A DNA stretch of 64,000 nt from Lysinibacillus halotolerans (GTDB lineage: Bacteria > Bacillota > Bacilli > Bacillales_A > Planococcaceae), in the NCBI RefSeq assembly GCF_003711845.1, contig NZ_RHLQ01000005.1, positions 1 through 64,000 on the forward strand, written 5' to 3'. Of this stretch, positions 9,496 to 18,352 are shown piece by piece. The number at the start of each line of letters is the position of its first letter. Within the stretch, counting starts at the first letter, position 1. Position numbers and translations under genes: made by a program. The notes under the pieces are model-generated. The model worked only from the letters and a program-made list of their open reading frames with translations. It ran no database searches and was not told the DNA's origin.

Positions 9496-10589
9496 CACGT
9501 AATGTCTTAGTAATTGGATTAGGGTTAATTGGGGGCTCTATTGCTTTGTCTTGTCAAAAAGCCCCCGATACAAAAGTATTTGGTTACGATTACAATGAAA
9601 AGACAAGAGCCCAAGCTGCAAAGTTAAAAATTGTCCATGAAGTAGTGGATGATGTGTTAAAAGCTGCGAGCATGGCAGATATTATTATTTTCGGAACACC
9701 TGTCAATGCGACTATTGAATGGTTAGAACAATTAAAAAAATGGCCGTTAAAGAAAAATGTCATTGTAACGGACACAGGAAGTACAAAAGGGTTAATAATG
9801 GAAAAAGGGGCAGAGCTTCGTGAATGTGGGATTACCTTTATAGGGGGACATCCTATGGCTGGTTCCCATAAAAGTGGTGTTCAAGCTGCAAAAGCCCATT
9901 TATTTGAAAATGCATATTACATGTTAACACCTTTACACAATGAAAAAGAAGATAACATCAATGCATTAGAACAATTATTAAAATTTACTTTAGCGAAATT
10001 AGTTAGAGTAGATGCCCATGAACATGATCATATGACAGCAGTTGTTAGTCACTTTCCACATCTCGTGGCAGCTTCCCTTGTTCATCAATTAGATGCAGAA
10101 CAAAAACGTTACCCGATGACAAGTTTACTCGCTGCTGGTGGTTTTCGTGATATTACGCGCATCGCTTCTTCTAACCCACTAATGTGGAAAGATATTGTAC
10201 TTCAAAATCGTGAGGAATTACTATCCCAATTAAATTTATGGTTAGCTGAAATGAACCGGGTAAAATCTTTATTGATTGGTCTGGATCAATCGGCAATTGA
10301 AGAATATTTTGCAACTGCAAAAGAAGTAAGGGATCAGTTACCCATTTCAACAGGTGTATTCTATTCAACTTACGATTTATATGTCGATATCCCTGACTAT
10401 CCAGGTGTTATATCAGAGTTAACTGGATATTTAGCTGAAGAAAAAATTAGTATAACGAACATTCGAGTTGTGGAAGCGCGGGAAGACCTTTTCGGTATTT
10501 TAGTCATTAGTTTCCAAAATGCAGATGATCGTGATAAAGCTGAAAAATGTATTAGTAAAAAAACAAATTATGAAATGTATGTTTCGTAA
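9492..10589 (+). CDS. tyrA: prephenate dehydrogenase with C-terminal ACT domain
   Basis: TyrA oxidatively decarboxylates prephenate to 4-hydroxyphenylpyruvate for tyrosine synthesis. The 365-residue protein starts with a Rossmann NAD site [15 protein letters not shown], followed by TDTGSTKG and the [13 protein letters not shown] substrate motif and DHDH-type [15 protein letters not shown]. Residues from about 290 ([20 protein letters not shown]) form an ACT domain, the usual place for tyrosine feedback. It is translationally coupled to hisC by an ATGA overlap. Confidence 0.96.
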   Translation: MTRNVLVIGLGLIGGSIALSCQKAPDTKVFGYDYNEKTRAQAAKLKIVHEVVDDVLKAASMADIIIFGTPVNATIEWLEQLKKWPLKKNVIVTDTGSTKGLIMEKGAELRECGITFIGGHPMAGSHKSGVQAAKAHLFENAYYMLTPLHNEKEDNINALEQLLKFTLAKLVRVDAHEHDHMTAVVSHFPHLVAASLVHQLDAEQKRYPMTSLLAAGGFRDITRIASSNPLMWKDIVLQNREELLSQLNLWLAEMNRVKSLLIGLDQSAIEEYFATAKEVRDQLPISTGVFYSTYDLYVDIPDYPGVISELTGYLAEEKISITNIRVVEAREDLFGILVISFQNADDRDKAEKCISKKTNYEMYVS

Positions 10590-10621
10590 TCGGCACATTT
10601 GTTTCTGAAAGGAGTACTTAC

Positions 10622-11923
10622 ATGTCTTCTACAAAAGTTTTAGATAATCAAAACATTCGTCTTCAAGGATCGATTGTTGTACCAGGTGATAAATCAATTT
10701 CCCACCGTTCAATTATGTTTGGAGCCATTGCGAAGGGGAAGACAACGGTTAGCGGCTTTCTTCTTGGTGAAGATTGTTTAAGTACGATTGATTGTTTCCG
10801 TAAACTAGGTGTGAACATTGAAGTGAACGGCACGGATGTAACCATTCAAAGTGATGGTATGGACAATTGGAAAGAGCCAAAAGAAGTGCTTTATACTGGG
10901 AACTCAGGTACAACGACAAGATTAATGCTGGGCATTTTGTCTGGTACGCATTTGCATACCGTCATGACTGGAGATGCTTCCATTGGTAAACGTCCGATGC
11001 GACGGGTAACGGACCCACTCCGTTTAATGGGGGCGAAAATTGCCGGTCGTGAAAATGGACAATATACTCCTTTAGCTATTCAAGGAACAAAACTTAAAGC
11101 GATTGATTATACGATGCCAGTAGCTAGTGCACAAGTGAAATCAGCCATTCTTTTAGCTGGACTTCGTGCAGAAGGGACAACGATTGTCCGAGAAAAAGAG
11201 ATTTCCCGGGATCATACTGAACGAATGTTAAAGCAATTTGGCGCTAACATTGAAGTTCAGGAAGGGATTATATCCTTCCAAGGAGGGCAACAATTACAAG
11301 CAACCCATGTGAATGTGCCAGGGGACATTTCATCTGCTGCTTTCTTTTTAGTTGCAGGAGCAATTACACCGAATAGTGAAATTACAATGGAAAATGTGGG
11401 AGTAAATCCTACTAGAGCAGGTATTTTAGAAGTTTTAGAAAAAATGGGCGCAGATATAACGGTAACGATAGAAGATGAGCATGCTGCTGAACCGACTGCA
11501 ACGATTACGATACGATCATCGTCTCTTCAAGCTACAACGATTGAAGGAGAGATTATTCCACGACTAATCGATGAAATCCCAATCATTGCCTTATTAGCTA
11601 CGCAAGCACAAGGAACAACAGTTATTCGTAATGCTGAAGAGCTAAAAGTAAAGGAAACAGATCGGATTACAGCAGTTGTAACAGAGCTAAAAAAACTTGG
11701 AGCTAATATTGAAGCGACAGATGATGGCATGGTTATCCATGGACCAACGGCTCTTGGCGGAGGCCAATTACAGTCCTATGGAGACCACCGTATTGGTATG
11801 ATGTCGGTGGTCGCATCTTTCATTTCTTCGTCACCAATTCAAATAGATGACACAGATTGTATCGCAGTGTCATATCCTTCGTTCTTTGACCATGTTCGTG
11901 AGCTAAAAAATGAAATATACTAA
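10622..11923 (+). CDS. aroA: 3-phosphoshikimate 1-carboxyvinyltransferase (EPSP synthase)
   Basis: The enzyme transfers the enolpyruvyl group from PEP to shikimate 3-phosphate (called aroE in B. subtilis). The 433-residue protein shows [34 protein letters not shown], the phosphate contact [10 protein letters not shown] and the C-terminal [20 protein letters not shown] and [10 protein letters not shown] motifs. The active-site sequence LLGILSG... with Gly-Asn-Ser-Gly-Thr-Thr is of the class II (Bacillus/Staphylococcus) kind; this class call is inference. SD aaaggag is at 10608-10614. It closes the supraoperon. Confidence 0.96.
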   Translation: MSSTKVLDNQNIRLQGSIVVPGDKSISHRSIMFGAIAKGKTTVSGFLLGEDCLSTIDCFRKLGVNIEVNGTDVTIQSDGMDNWKEPKEVLYTGNSGTTTRLMLGILSGTHLHTVMTGDASIGKRPMRRVTDPLRLMGAKIAGRENGQYTPLAIQGTKLKAIDYTMPVASAQVKSAILLAGLRAEGTTIVREKEISRDHTERMLKQFGANIEVQEGIISFQGGQQLQATHVNVPGDISSAAFFLVAGAITPNSEITMENVGVNPTRAGILEVLEKMGADITVTIEDEHAAEPTATITIRSSSLQATTIEGEIIPRLIDEIPIIALLATQAQGTTVIRNAEELKVKETDRITAVVTELKKLGANIEATDDGMVIHGPTALGGGQLQSYGDHRIGMMSVVASFISSSPIQIDDTDCIAVSYPSFFDHVRELKNEIY

Positions 11924-11979
11924 AATTAGTCCACTTGATCACTGGATGATTACTATTTATAGTAGGTAGGATCTTCCCG

Positions 11980-12001
11980 AAAAGGGACAGGTCCTTTTTC
12001 T
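11980..12001 (+). terminator. probable intrinsic terminator after aroA
   Basis: aaaaggga (11980-11987) pairs with tccttttt (11992-11999) around a 4-base loop with one G-U pair, and the right arm itself supplies the T run. The stem is short, so strength is uncertain. Confidence 0.55.
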
Positions 12002-12063
12002 TGTTTCTATTAATTGAGTGCGGTAGCATAGTATATTGACTATGAATAAAAAGGTGAGTAAAT

Positions 12064-13320
12064 TTGACAAATACAACGAATGAAATGATTCAAGCAATAC
12101 AAAATGGTGATTTACAACAAGTTAATACGTATTTAGAGACGTTTTTGTTAAATGAAAATCCAGAGGTTCAGTATGAAATAGCAGATTTACTTATGCAATT
12201 TGGCTATTTACCGGAAGCAAATCGAGTATATGAACATTTACAGTTTTTATTTCCGGATGAAGCACAAGTGGCCATTGATCGAGCTTCCGTCTTAATTGAA
12301 TTAGGGGAAGAAGATGAAGCGCTGCAATTATTGATGGGTATTGACTCAGAGTCTCCCGAATATCCTCAAAGTTTATTACTACTAGCAGACTATTATCAAA
12401 TGCAAGGATTATATGAAGTAGCTGAAACACGGATTAATGAGGCATTAGAGTTATTGCCAAACGAACCATTATTACAATTTGCTAAAGCGGAATTATTATT
12501 TGAAACGGGACGTTTTACCGAAGCGGCTCGTATTTATGAAGAATTACATGGAAAACAGAGCGAAATAGCTGGGGTAGTACTTGCTGAACGACTGGCGGAG
12601 GTTTATCGTTCTGGTGGGGGATATGAAACAGCCCTTGACTATTACATGGAAGCATTAGAAAAGTCTGTAACTCCCGATTTATTATTCGGATCTGCCTATG
12701 CCGCTTTTCAATCAGAAAAATATGAACTTGCCATTAAACAATTAGAAGATTTGAAGGAATTGGATATCGATTACTTTAGTGCCTACTTATTATTAGCAGA
12801 AAGTTATGCGATGATAGAAGATAACAAAAAAGCACTGAAAATAATTGAAGAAGGTTTAAAACGGGATGAGTATGAAAAATCCTTTTATTTATTTGCCGGC
12901 AAGATGGCGCTGAAAAATAATCTTCCAGATAAAGCAATTCAATATTTACAGCAAGCGATTGCTTTAGATACAGAATATATGGAAGCCATTTTAGTGCTAA
13001 TGTCGATTTATGCAAATCAAGAACGCTTCGGGGAAATTATCGATTTATATGAAGAATTAAAAAACGATGATTTTGACTGGAGCGCTTTATATCCAATAGT
13101 TGCAGATGCTTATGCAAAAGATGAGCAGTATGAACGCGCATACGAAATTTACAAGGTAGCATATAATGATTTTAAAGACGAACCGTCGTTTTTAGAAAAA
13201 TATTGTTATTTCTTGATAGAAGAAGGAAAAAGAGACGAGGCACGTGATATTGTTAATCAATTAATTGCTTTAGAACCTACTGAGCAACAATGGATTGATC
13301 TGCTTTACACTCTTGAATAA
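12064..13320 (+). CDS. ypiA: TPR-repeat protein YpiA
   Basis: This 418-residue cytoplasmic protein is made almost wholly of tetratricopeptide repeats. Successive repeat units with the A-x-x-Y-E pattern are visible, for example [48 protein letters not shown] and [20 protein letters not shown] proteins act as scaffolds; no partner is known here. TTG at 12064 is the start, after AAGGTGAG (12051-12058). It occupies the aroE-ypiA-ypiB position of B. subtilis and may be co-transcribed with ypiB, 16 bases downstream. Confidence 0.9.
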   Translation: MTNTTNEMIQAIQNGDLQQVNTYLETFLLNENPEVQYEIADLLMQFGYLPEANRVYEHLQFLFPDEAQVAIDRASVLIELGEEDEALQLLMGIDSESPEYPQSLLLLADYYQMQGLYEVAETRINEALELLPNEPLLQFAKAELLFETGRFTEAARIYEELHGKQSEIAGVVLAERLAEVYRSGGGYETALDYYMEALEKSVTPDLLFGSAYAAFQSEKYELAIKQLEDLKELDIDYFSAYLLLAESYAMIEDNKKALKIIEEGLKRDEYEKSFYLFAGKMALKNNLPDKAIQYLQQAIALDTEYMEAILVLMSIYANQERFGEIIDLYEELKNDDFDWSALYPIVADAYAKDEQYERAYEIYKVAYNDFKDEPSFLEKYCYFLIEEGKRDEARDIVNQLIALEPTEQQWIDLLYTLE

Positions 13321-13336
13321 AAGGAGGGATAGCAAA

Positions 13337-13894
13337 ATGACTTCTTCCGTTCCGATTATAGATAAAAAAACTTTTGTTCGTTGGTTTCTGAAAAATTTCC
13401 AATTGAAAAGAAGAGAATGTGTTTGGATTTTAAATTACTTATTAAGTAATGATAACTTGTTGGAAAATATCCACTTTGTTGAAGAAGCCCATTATTGTCC
13501 TCGTGCAATCGTTATGTCATCTGTTGATTCAAATGGGGTACCGTTTCGTTTCTACAAAGGGAATATTATGACAAGTGATGCAGAGAAGTCTTTTCATGAT
13601 TTACGATTACATCCAAATGAAAGCATGTATATCCAATTGAATTTTCCTAACATACCACCAAGTGGCCAGTATTTAGCTGTATTAGAGGAAAATCCTTATA
13701 TGCCAAAATTTTTACACATTAGTGAAAAGGATCGACTCATTGCAGAAGAAATGTTAAATAATAGCTTGTTGGCTTTCCAAGAAGAAAAGCTGTTAAAAGA
13801 AATTGACGATGCATTAGATAAAGGGGATAAAGAAAGATTTTATTCGCTATCCAATTTACTCCAAGCATTAAAACAAACATCAAAAAACTTTTAA
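13337..13894 (+). CDS. ypiB: UPF0302 family protein YpiB
   Basis: YpiB belongs to a Firmicutes family of unknown function (UPF0302). The 185-residue protein has the family stretches [20 protein letters not shown] and [16 protein letters not shown], and an acidic helical C-terminus. ATG at 13337 is chosen because AAGGAGGG (13321-13328) is well placed; an upstream start inside ypiA would not be. It follows ypiA closely and is followed by a strong hairpin. No catalytic motif is visible. Confidence 0.88.
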   Translation: MTSSVPIIDKKTFVRWFLKNFQLKRRECVWILNYLLSNDNLLENIHFVEEAHYCPRAIVMSSVDSNGVPFRFYKGNIMTSDAEKSFHDLRLHPNESMYIQLNFPNIPPSGQYLAVLEENPYMPKFLHISEKDRLIAEEMLNNSLLAFQEEKLLKEIDDALDKGDKERFYSLSNLLQALKQTSKNF

Positions 13895-13898
13895 TTTC

Positions 13899-13932
13899 TC
13901 CCATTCAGCCGTGGAAAATCGGCTGAATGGGA
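13899..13932. terminator. 13-bp perfect inverted repeat after ypiB
   Basis: tcccattcagccg (13899-13911) is the exact reverse complement of cggctgaatggga (13920-13932), with an 8-base loop. The flanks are AT-rich but no long T run follows, so it may be a weaker terminator or an mRNA-end stabilising hairpin. Confidence 0.7.
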
Positions 13933-14083
13933 ATTAAATTGTTTGGATAAGTTTGGATAATTCGATTAATATTATTTTAGTAAAACGAATACATACATAA
14001 AAGAGAGATAGTTTTTATTTTTAGATGATAATTTTTTATTATTTTTGGCAATAGTAAATATTGATATAGATGGAGGAGAAGCA

Positions 14084-14533
14084 ATGTTTTTTAATGTAAA
14101 TGATGTGCAACAGTTTCAAAGCCAAAAGGATTTTATCGATACGGCTCTCGTACCATTATTATCTCTAGATTTTGAAGAAGGAAAGATGAAGCAAAGTAGT
14201 TCGGCAGCAGAATTTTTAATGTCCCTTACTTCTTTTATTGAACAACAATTTAAAGGGCGTTTAATGCTAATCCCGCCATTTTCTTATACAGAGCAAACGA
14301 AAAGTGGGTTGAATGTTTCGTTATTAAAAGAGGAACTGAATCAAGCAGGTTTTAAACATGTCCTCTTTATTACAACAGACCATTCATGGACAAGCTTAAA
14401 TGAGCAAATGGATATTCTATGGTTACCTTCAATTCCATTGGAATTTATGGATAGTGGGGTAAAAAAATCGGTGCTTGAAGAGCAACTTAAACAAGTCATC
14501 CCAATACTTTCTACCAAATGGTCTCAAAGTTAG
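14084..14533 (+). CDS. ypiF: YpiF family protein (DUF2487)
   Basis: This 149-residue protein matches YpiF by position, directly before qcrA, and by its opening MFFNVNDVQQFQSQKDFIDT. The family is uncharacterised; it is nearly always found beside the bc-complex genes, so a link to assembly or regulation of that complex is a fair guess but only that. ATG at 14084 has a strong GGAGGAG (14072-14078); a TTG at 14045 would place the SD inside the gene. No membrane segment or catalytic motif is seen. Confidence 0.85.
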   Translation: MFFNVNDVQQFQSQKDFIDTALVPLLSLDFEEGKMKQSSSAAEFLMSLTSFIEQQFKGRLMLIPPFSYTEQTKSGLNVSLLKEELNQAGFKHVLFITTDHSWTSLNEQMDILWLPSIPLEFMDSGVKKSVLEEQLKQVIPILSTKWSQS

Positions 14534-14687
14534 TAAATTGTTTCATTAAATGTTCACAATCTTGTCGAATCTACTGAATGCATTATTGACCAACCTATTT
14601 TCTTGATATATCATAGATATGTCCTAGTATTACTATTTGTAAAAGTATGTCCGTTGGACTGACCTTTTAGTTAGAGGGGGGAAAAGG

Positions 14688-15191
14688 ATGAGTAACAATC
14701 GAGTTTCAAGACGTCAATTTCTTAACTACACTTTAACTGGTGTTGGTGGATTTATGGCGGCGGGCATTTTAATGCCAATGGTACGTTTTGCAATTGATCC
14801 AGCGCTACAAACACATGCAGATGGTGATTTTGTACAAACAAGTACAAAAGTTGCAGATCTTACAGAAGAGCCAGTAAAAGTTGACTTTTCATATGAACAA
14901 GTTGATGCTTGGTACAAATCAGAGGTTACTGATACTGCTTGGGTGTATAAAGAAGGAGATAAAATTATCGCTCTTTCACCGGTGTGTAAACATTTAGGAT
15001 GTACTGTAAACTGGAACAGTGATTCAGCACACCCAAATCAATTCTTCTGTGCATGTCACGGTGGACGTTATGAGAAAACTGGTAAAAATGTTCCGGGTAC
15101 ACCACCATTAGGTCCGTTGGACGAGTATGAAGTATCAGAAAAAGATGGCTTCTTATTGCTTGGGAAAAAAATGGCAAATACTTTAGTTTAA
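14688..15191 (+). CDS. qcrA: menaquinol:cytochrome c reductase Rieske iron-sulfur subunit
   Basis: QcrA carries the [2Fe-2S] cluster that takes electrons from menaquinol in the b6c-type complex. In the 167-residue protein the cluster ligands are C100-K-H102-L-G-C105 and C121-A-C123-H124-G-G, including the disulfide cysteines. The N-terminus VSRRQFLNYTLTGVGG has a twin-arginine-like RRxFL motif ahead of a membrane segment, consistent with Tat-dependent anchoring. SD agaggggggaaaagg ends just before ATG 14688. First gene of qcrABC. Confidence 0.97.
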   Translation: MSNNRVSRRQFLNYTLTGVGGFMAAGILMPMVRFAIDPALQTHADGDFVQTSTKVADLTEEPVKVDFSYEQVDAWYKSEVTDTAWVYKEGDKIIALSPVCKHLGCTVNWNSDSAHPNQFFCACHGGRYEKTGKNVPGTPPLGPLDEYEVSEKDGFLLLGKKMANTLV

Positions 15192-15212
15192 TTAGTTAGG
15201 GGGTAGACAAGA

Positions 15213-15887
15213 GTGCTAAATAAAATTTATGATTGGGTCGATGAGCGACTAGATATTACTCCAATTTGGCGTGATATTGCCGACCACGAAGTGCCAGAGC
15301 ACGTTAACCCTGCACATCACTTTTCAGCATTTGTATACTGTTTCGGCGGTTTAACATTCTTTGTTACTGTTATCCAGATCTTATCCGGTATGTTCTTAAC
15401 AATGTACTATGTGCCAGACGTAGAAAATGCATGGAAATCAGTTTATTATTTACAAAACGAAGTAGCCTTTGGTGAAATTGTACGTGGTATGCACCACTGG
15501 GGAGCTTCATTAGTTATCGTAATGATGTTCTTACATACACTTCGTGTATTCTTCACAGGTTCTTATAAAAAACCTCGTGAGTTAAACTGGATTGTAGGCG
15601 TATTAATCTTCTGTGTAATGTTAGGTTTAGGTTTCACAGGATACTTATTACCTTGGGATATGAAAGCGCTATTCGCTACAAAAGTTGGTATCGAGATTGC
15701 AGCTTCTGTTCCGTTTATTGGTGAGCTGATTAAAGTTTTACTTGCAGGGGATGCAACAATAATTGGTGCACAAACGTTAACACGTTTCTTCGCTATTCAT
15801 GTATTCTTCTTACCAGCAGCATTATTTGCATTGCTTGCAGCACACTTTATCATGATTCGTCGTCAAGGTATTTCAGGACCTCTATGA
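15213..15887 (+). CDS. qcrB: menaquinol:cytochrome c reductase cytochrome b subunit
   Basis: QcrB is the four-helix cytochrome b6-type subunit holding two b haems. The 224-residue protein has histidine pairs in helices B and D (GMHHWGASLVIVMMFLHTLRV and RFFAIHVFFLP...AAHFIMIRR). Cys43 (HHFSAFVYCFGG) sits where B. subtilis QcrB attaches a haem covalently, so a covalent haem is expected. GTG at 15213 is the start, after TAGGGGGT. It is 21 bases from qcrA and 46 bases before qcrC. Confidence 0.96.
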   Translation: MLNKIYDWVDERLDITPIWRDIADHEVPEHVNPAHHFSAFVYCFGGLTFFVTVIQILSGMFLTMYYVPDVENAWKSVYYLQNEVAFGEIVRGMHHWGASLVIVMMFLHTLRVFFTGSYKKPRELNWIVGVLIFCVMLGLGFTGYLLPWDMKALFATKVGIEIAASVPFIGELIKVLLAGDATIIGAQTLTRFFAIHVFFLPAALFALLAAHFIMIRRQGISGPL

Positions 15888-15933
15888 TTTAGTTCATTTG
15901 AAAGGTCTATGATTTTTTAAAGGAGGGGACACT

Positions 15934-16722
15934 ATGCATCGCGGAAAAGGGATGAAATTCGTAGGTGACTCGCGCGTTAAAGCTAATAACCGTATGGTCA
16001 ATATGCCTAAAGATTATTCCGAATATCCAGGTAAAACTGAAGCGTTCTGGCCTGATTTCTTATTAAAAGAATGGATGGTTGGTGCCGTTTTCTTAATTGG
16101 ATATTTATTATTAACTGTCGCACACCCTTCACCACTTGAAGGTCCGGCAGATCCAACTAACGCTTCATATATTCCATTACCAGACTGGTATTTCTTATTC
16201 TTATACCAATTATTAAAATATACTTATGCTTCTGGTCCTTACAATATTGTTGGAGCAATTATTATTCCTGGTTTAACTATTGGCGCGTTATTATTAATGC
16301 CGTTCTTAGACAAAGGTCCTGAACGTCGACCATCTAAACGTCCATTGCCAACAGCATTTATGTTATTAGCGCTTGCTTCAATGGTTTACTTAACTTGGGA
16401 ATCTGTAGTTAACCATGACTGGGAAGCTGCAGCAAAACAAGGTGAAATTAAAGAAGAAGTAGATATCGAAATCGATGAAACTGCAGAAGGTTACTTAATC
16501 TTCACTGGTGAACAAGGTAAATCTTGTATCGCTTGTCACGGAGCTGACATGCAAGGTGGAGGAGCTGCGCCTCCTTTAGTAGGTAACGAATTAACTGCTG
16601 AAGAAGTTGCAGAAGTAATTAAAAATGGTCGTGGTGCAATGCCAGCTGGTCAATTTGCAGGTACGGATGAAGAACTTCAAGTTTTAGCTGAATTTATCGC
16701 AAGCTTAAAAGCTGAAGAATAA
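15934..16722 (+). CDS. qcrC: menaquinol:cytochrome c reductase, subunit IV fused to cytochrome c
   Basis: QcrC joins a subunit IV-like membrane part (helices around residues 48-65, 104-125 and 137-153, with the quinol-site PDWYFLFLYQLLKY) to a C-terminal cytochrome c domain facing outside. The haem motif is C198-I-A-C201-H202 and the likely axial methionine is in NGRGAMPAG. At 262 residues it matches the Bacillus family. SD aaaggaggggac is just upstream. Its c-type haem is a possible entry point for electrons from the PQQ dehydrogenase encoded 1.6 kb downstream. Confidence 0.96.
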   Translation: MHRGKGMKFVGDSRVKANNRMVNMPKDYSEYPGKTEAFWPDFLLKEWMVGAVFLIGYLLLTVAHPSPLEGPADPTNASYIPLPDWYFLFLYQLLKYTYASGPYNIVGAIIIPGLTIGALLLMPFLDKGPERRPSKRPLPTAFMLLALASMVYLTWESVVNHDWEAAAKQGEIKEEVDIEIDETAEGYLIFTGEQGKSCIACHGADMQGGGAAPPLVGNELTAEEVAEVIKNGRGAMPAGQFAGTDEELQVLAEFIASLKAEE

Positions 16723-16737
16723 TATTTGTATTTATAA

Positions 16738-16775
16738 AGAGAGTCGGGAAACTGACTCTCTTCTCTTTTATCTTT
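16738..16775 (+). terminator. intrinsic terminator after qcrC
   Basis: agagagtc (16738-16745) pairs perfectly with gactctct (16754-16761) around an 8-base loop, followed by a T-rich tract. Confidence 0.88.
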
Positions 16776-16836
16776 TTTACATATAAGCTTCCATGAAAAA
16801 AATACATAAAATTTGTCAGACAAAAGGGGATAAGGT

Positions 16837-17436
16837 ATGAAGTCATTGTTAACGCAAGCTTGGTTTCTATTAACTCATCGCTCATTTTTAACATTATTAT
16901 TCTTTATAAACCTTTTTGGAACAATTTACGGTTATATATGGTATGGGTGGCAATTATCTGTAACGGAGCCTCAATTTTTAATATTTGTACCAGATAGTCC
17001 AACAGCGAGTTTATTTTTTTGTATAGCAATCATTGGATGGATTTTTGGAAAACATTTTAAATTAATTGAAGCATTAGCACTCATTACGTTAGTGAAATAT
17101 GGAGTTTGGGCAGTGGTCATGAATTTACTAACTTTAGGAGAAACGGGATCCATCGGTTTAGCTGGTTGGATGCTTGTTGTTTCCCATGGTTTAATGGCTG
17201 TTGAAGGATTACTGTATATGGCGAAATATCGTTTTACGATGATTCATATTGCAATAGCTGCTATTTGGACATTGCATAATGACGTAATTGACTATGTATA
17301 TGGACAAATGCCGATTTATCGAATATTAGAACAATATTCAAATCATATTGGCTATTTTACTTTTTGGTTATCTATTGTCTGCATTATCATTGCTTATTCT
17401 GTATATAATAAGCGTGAATATTTGCATAAGTTATAG
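16837..17436 (+). CDS. ypjA: DUF1405 membrane protein YpjA
   Basis: This 199-residue protein is almost entirely hydrophobic, with about five or six membrane segments (for example around residues 15-35, 50-66, 75-95, 104-125 and 170-192). The Pro-Asp motif FVPDSPTASLFF and TLHNDVIDYVYGQMPIY in loops are conserved in the YpjA/DUF1405 family. Function is unknown; the family lies downstream of qcrABC in many Bacillales, which hints at a link with respiration. SD aaaagggga precedes the ATG. Confidence 0.85.
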   Translation: MKSLLTQAWFLLTHRSFLTLLFFINLFGTIYGYIWYGWQLSVTEPQFLIFVPDSPTASLFFCIAIIGWIFGKHFKLIEALALITLVKYGVWAVVMNLLTLGETGSIGLAGWMLVVSHGLMAVEGLLYMAKYRFTMIHIAIAAIWTLHNDVIDYVYGQMPIYRILEQYSNHIGYFTFWLSIVCIIIAYSVYNKREYLHKL

Positions 17437-17486
17437 TAAATCATTAAAATTATAAATATAGTAAGTTAAAGAAAGGACGAGGGTAA

Positions 17487-18173
17487 TTGACAACAGGGAT
17501 GTATATAATTTACTTTCTGATTATATTAATTTTACCAATTTATGCACAAATTAAAGTAAAAAACGCCTATAGAAAGTTTTCTCAAGTACCTGCAACGAAA
17601 GGTATGACTGGTGCACAGGTTGCTCGTATGATTTTAGACCATCATGGATTATTTGATGTACGGGTAGTACCAACGCAAGGTGTTTTGGCAGACCATTATA
17701 ACCCGGCGACAAAAACGGTTGCCCTTTCTGAAGATAATTACTACAATTCATCAATCGCAGGAACAGCAGTTGCAGCCCATGAAGTTGGACACGCAATTCA
17801 ACATAAGGAAGCCTATTCTTTCCTGACTTTACGTTCAAAACTTGTACCAGTAGCAAATATTTCTTCTAATGCATCATGGATTTTTGTTATGATCGGTATT
17901 TTTGCTGCAAGTACAAATATGTTGTTGTTAGGTATTGTGTTATTAGCAGCAGGTGTATTATTCCAAATTGTTACTTTACCTGTTGAATTTGATGCTTCTA
18001 GACGAGCAATGAATGAAGTGGTTTCACTAGGAATCATTTCAAACAATGAAGAACGTAGTGCGAAAAAAGTATTAAGTGCAGCTGCCATGACATATGTTGC
18101 TGCAGCAGCAGTTGCAGTACTTGAGTTACTTCGTTTAGTGTTAATATATACAAACATGAAATCAGAAGATTAA
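17487..18173 (+). CDS. membrane-anchored zinc metallopeptidase (YugP-like)
   Basis: The protein (228 residues) has an N-terminal membrane segment (IIYFLIILILPIYAQ), a zinc-protease motif AAHEVGHAIQH around residues 95-105, with the downstream Glu ligand probably in LPVEFDASRRA, and two or three further membrane segments. This is the layout of the neutral zinc metallopeptidase family to which B. subtilis YugP belongs. Substrate unknown. TTG at 17487 fits the SD AAAGGA (17472-17477) better than ATG 17499. It occupies the place of ypjB in B. subtilis. Confidence 0.86.
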   Translation: MTTGMYIIYFLIILILPIYAQIKVKNAYRKFSQVPATKGMTGAQVARMILDHHGLFDVRVVPTQGVLADHYNPATKTVALSEDNYYNSSIAGTAVAAHEVGHAIQHKEAYSFLTLRSKLVPVANISSNASWIFVMIGIFAASTNMLLLGIVLLAAGVLFQIVTLPVEFDASRRAMNEVVSLGIISNNEERSAKKVLSAAAMTYVAAAAVAVLELLRLVLIYTNMKSED

Positions 18174-18195
18174 ATATAACTTTAATCCAAAATGT

Positions 18196-18226
18196 AACCG
18201 ACCTATTATAGGTCGGTTTTTTTATT
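18196..18226 (+). terminator. strong intrinsic terminator
   Basis: aaccgaccta (18196-18205) pairs perfectly with taggtcggtt (18209-18218) across a 3-base loop and is followed by a run of seven T. Confidence 0.93.
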
Positions 18227-18352
18227 TATTTTACAAAATATTTTATAACAAATAATATCTATAGACCTAGATTAATAGAATATAGAAATCGTTGGATGTT
18301 ATGAAAGCGCAACCAAGTGCTTTGCATAAAGGAAAATAAAGGGGGGAGAACA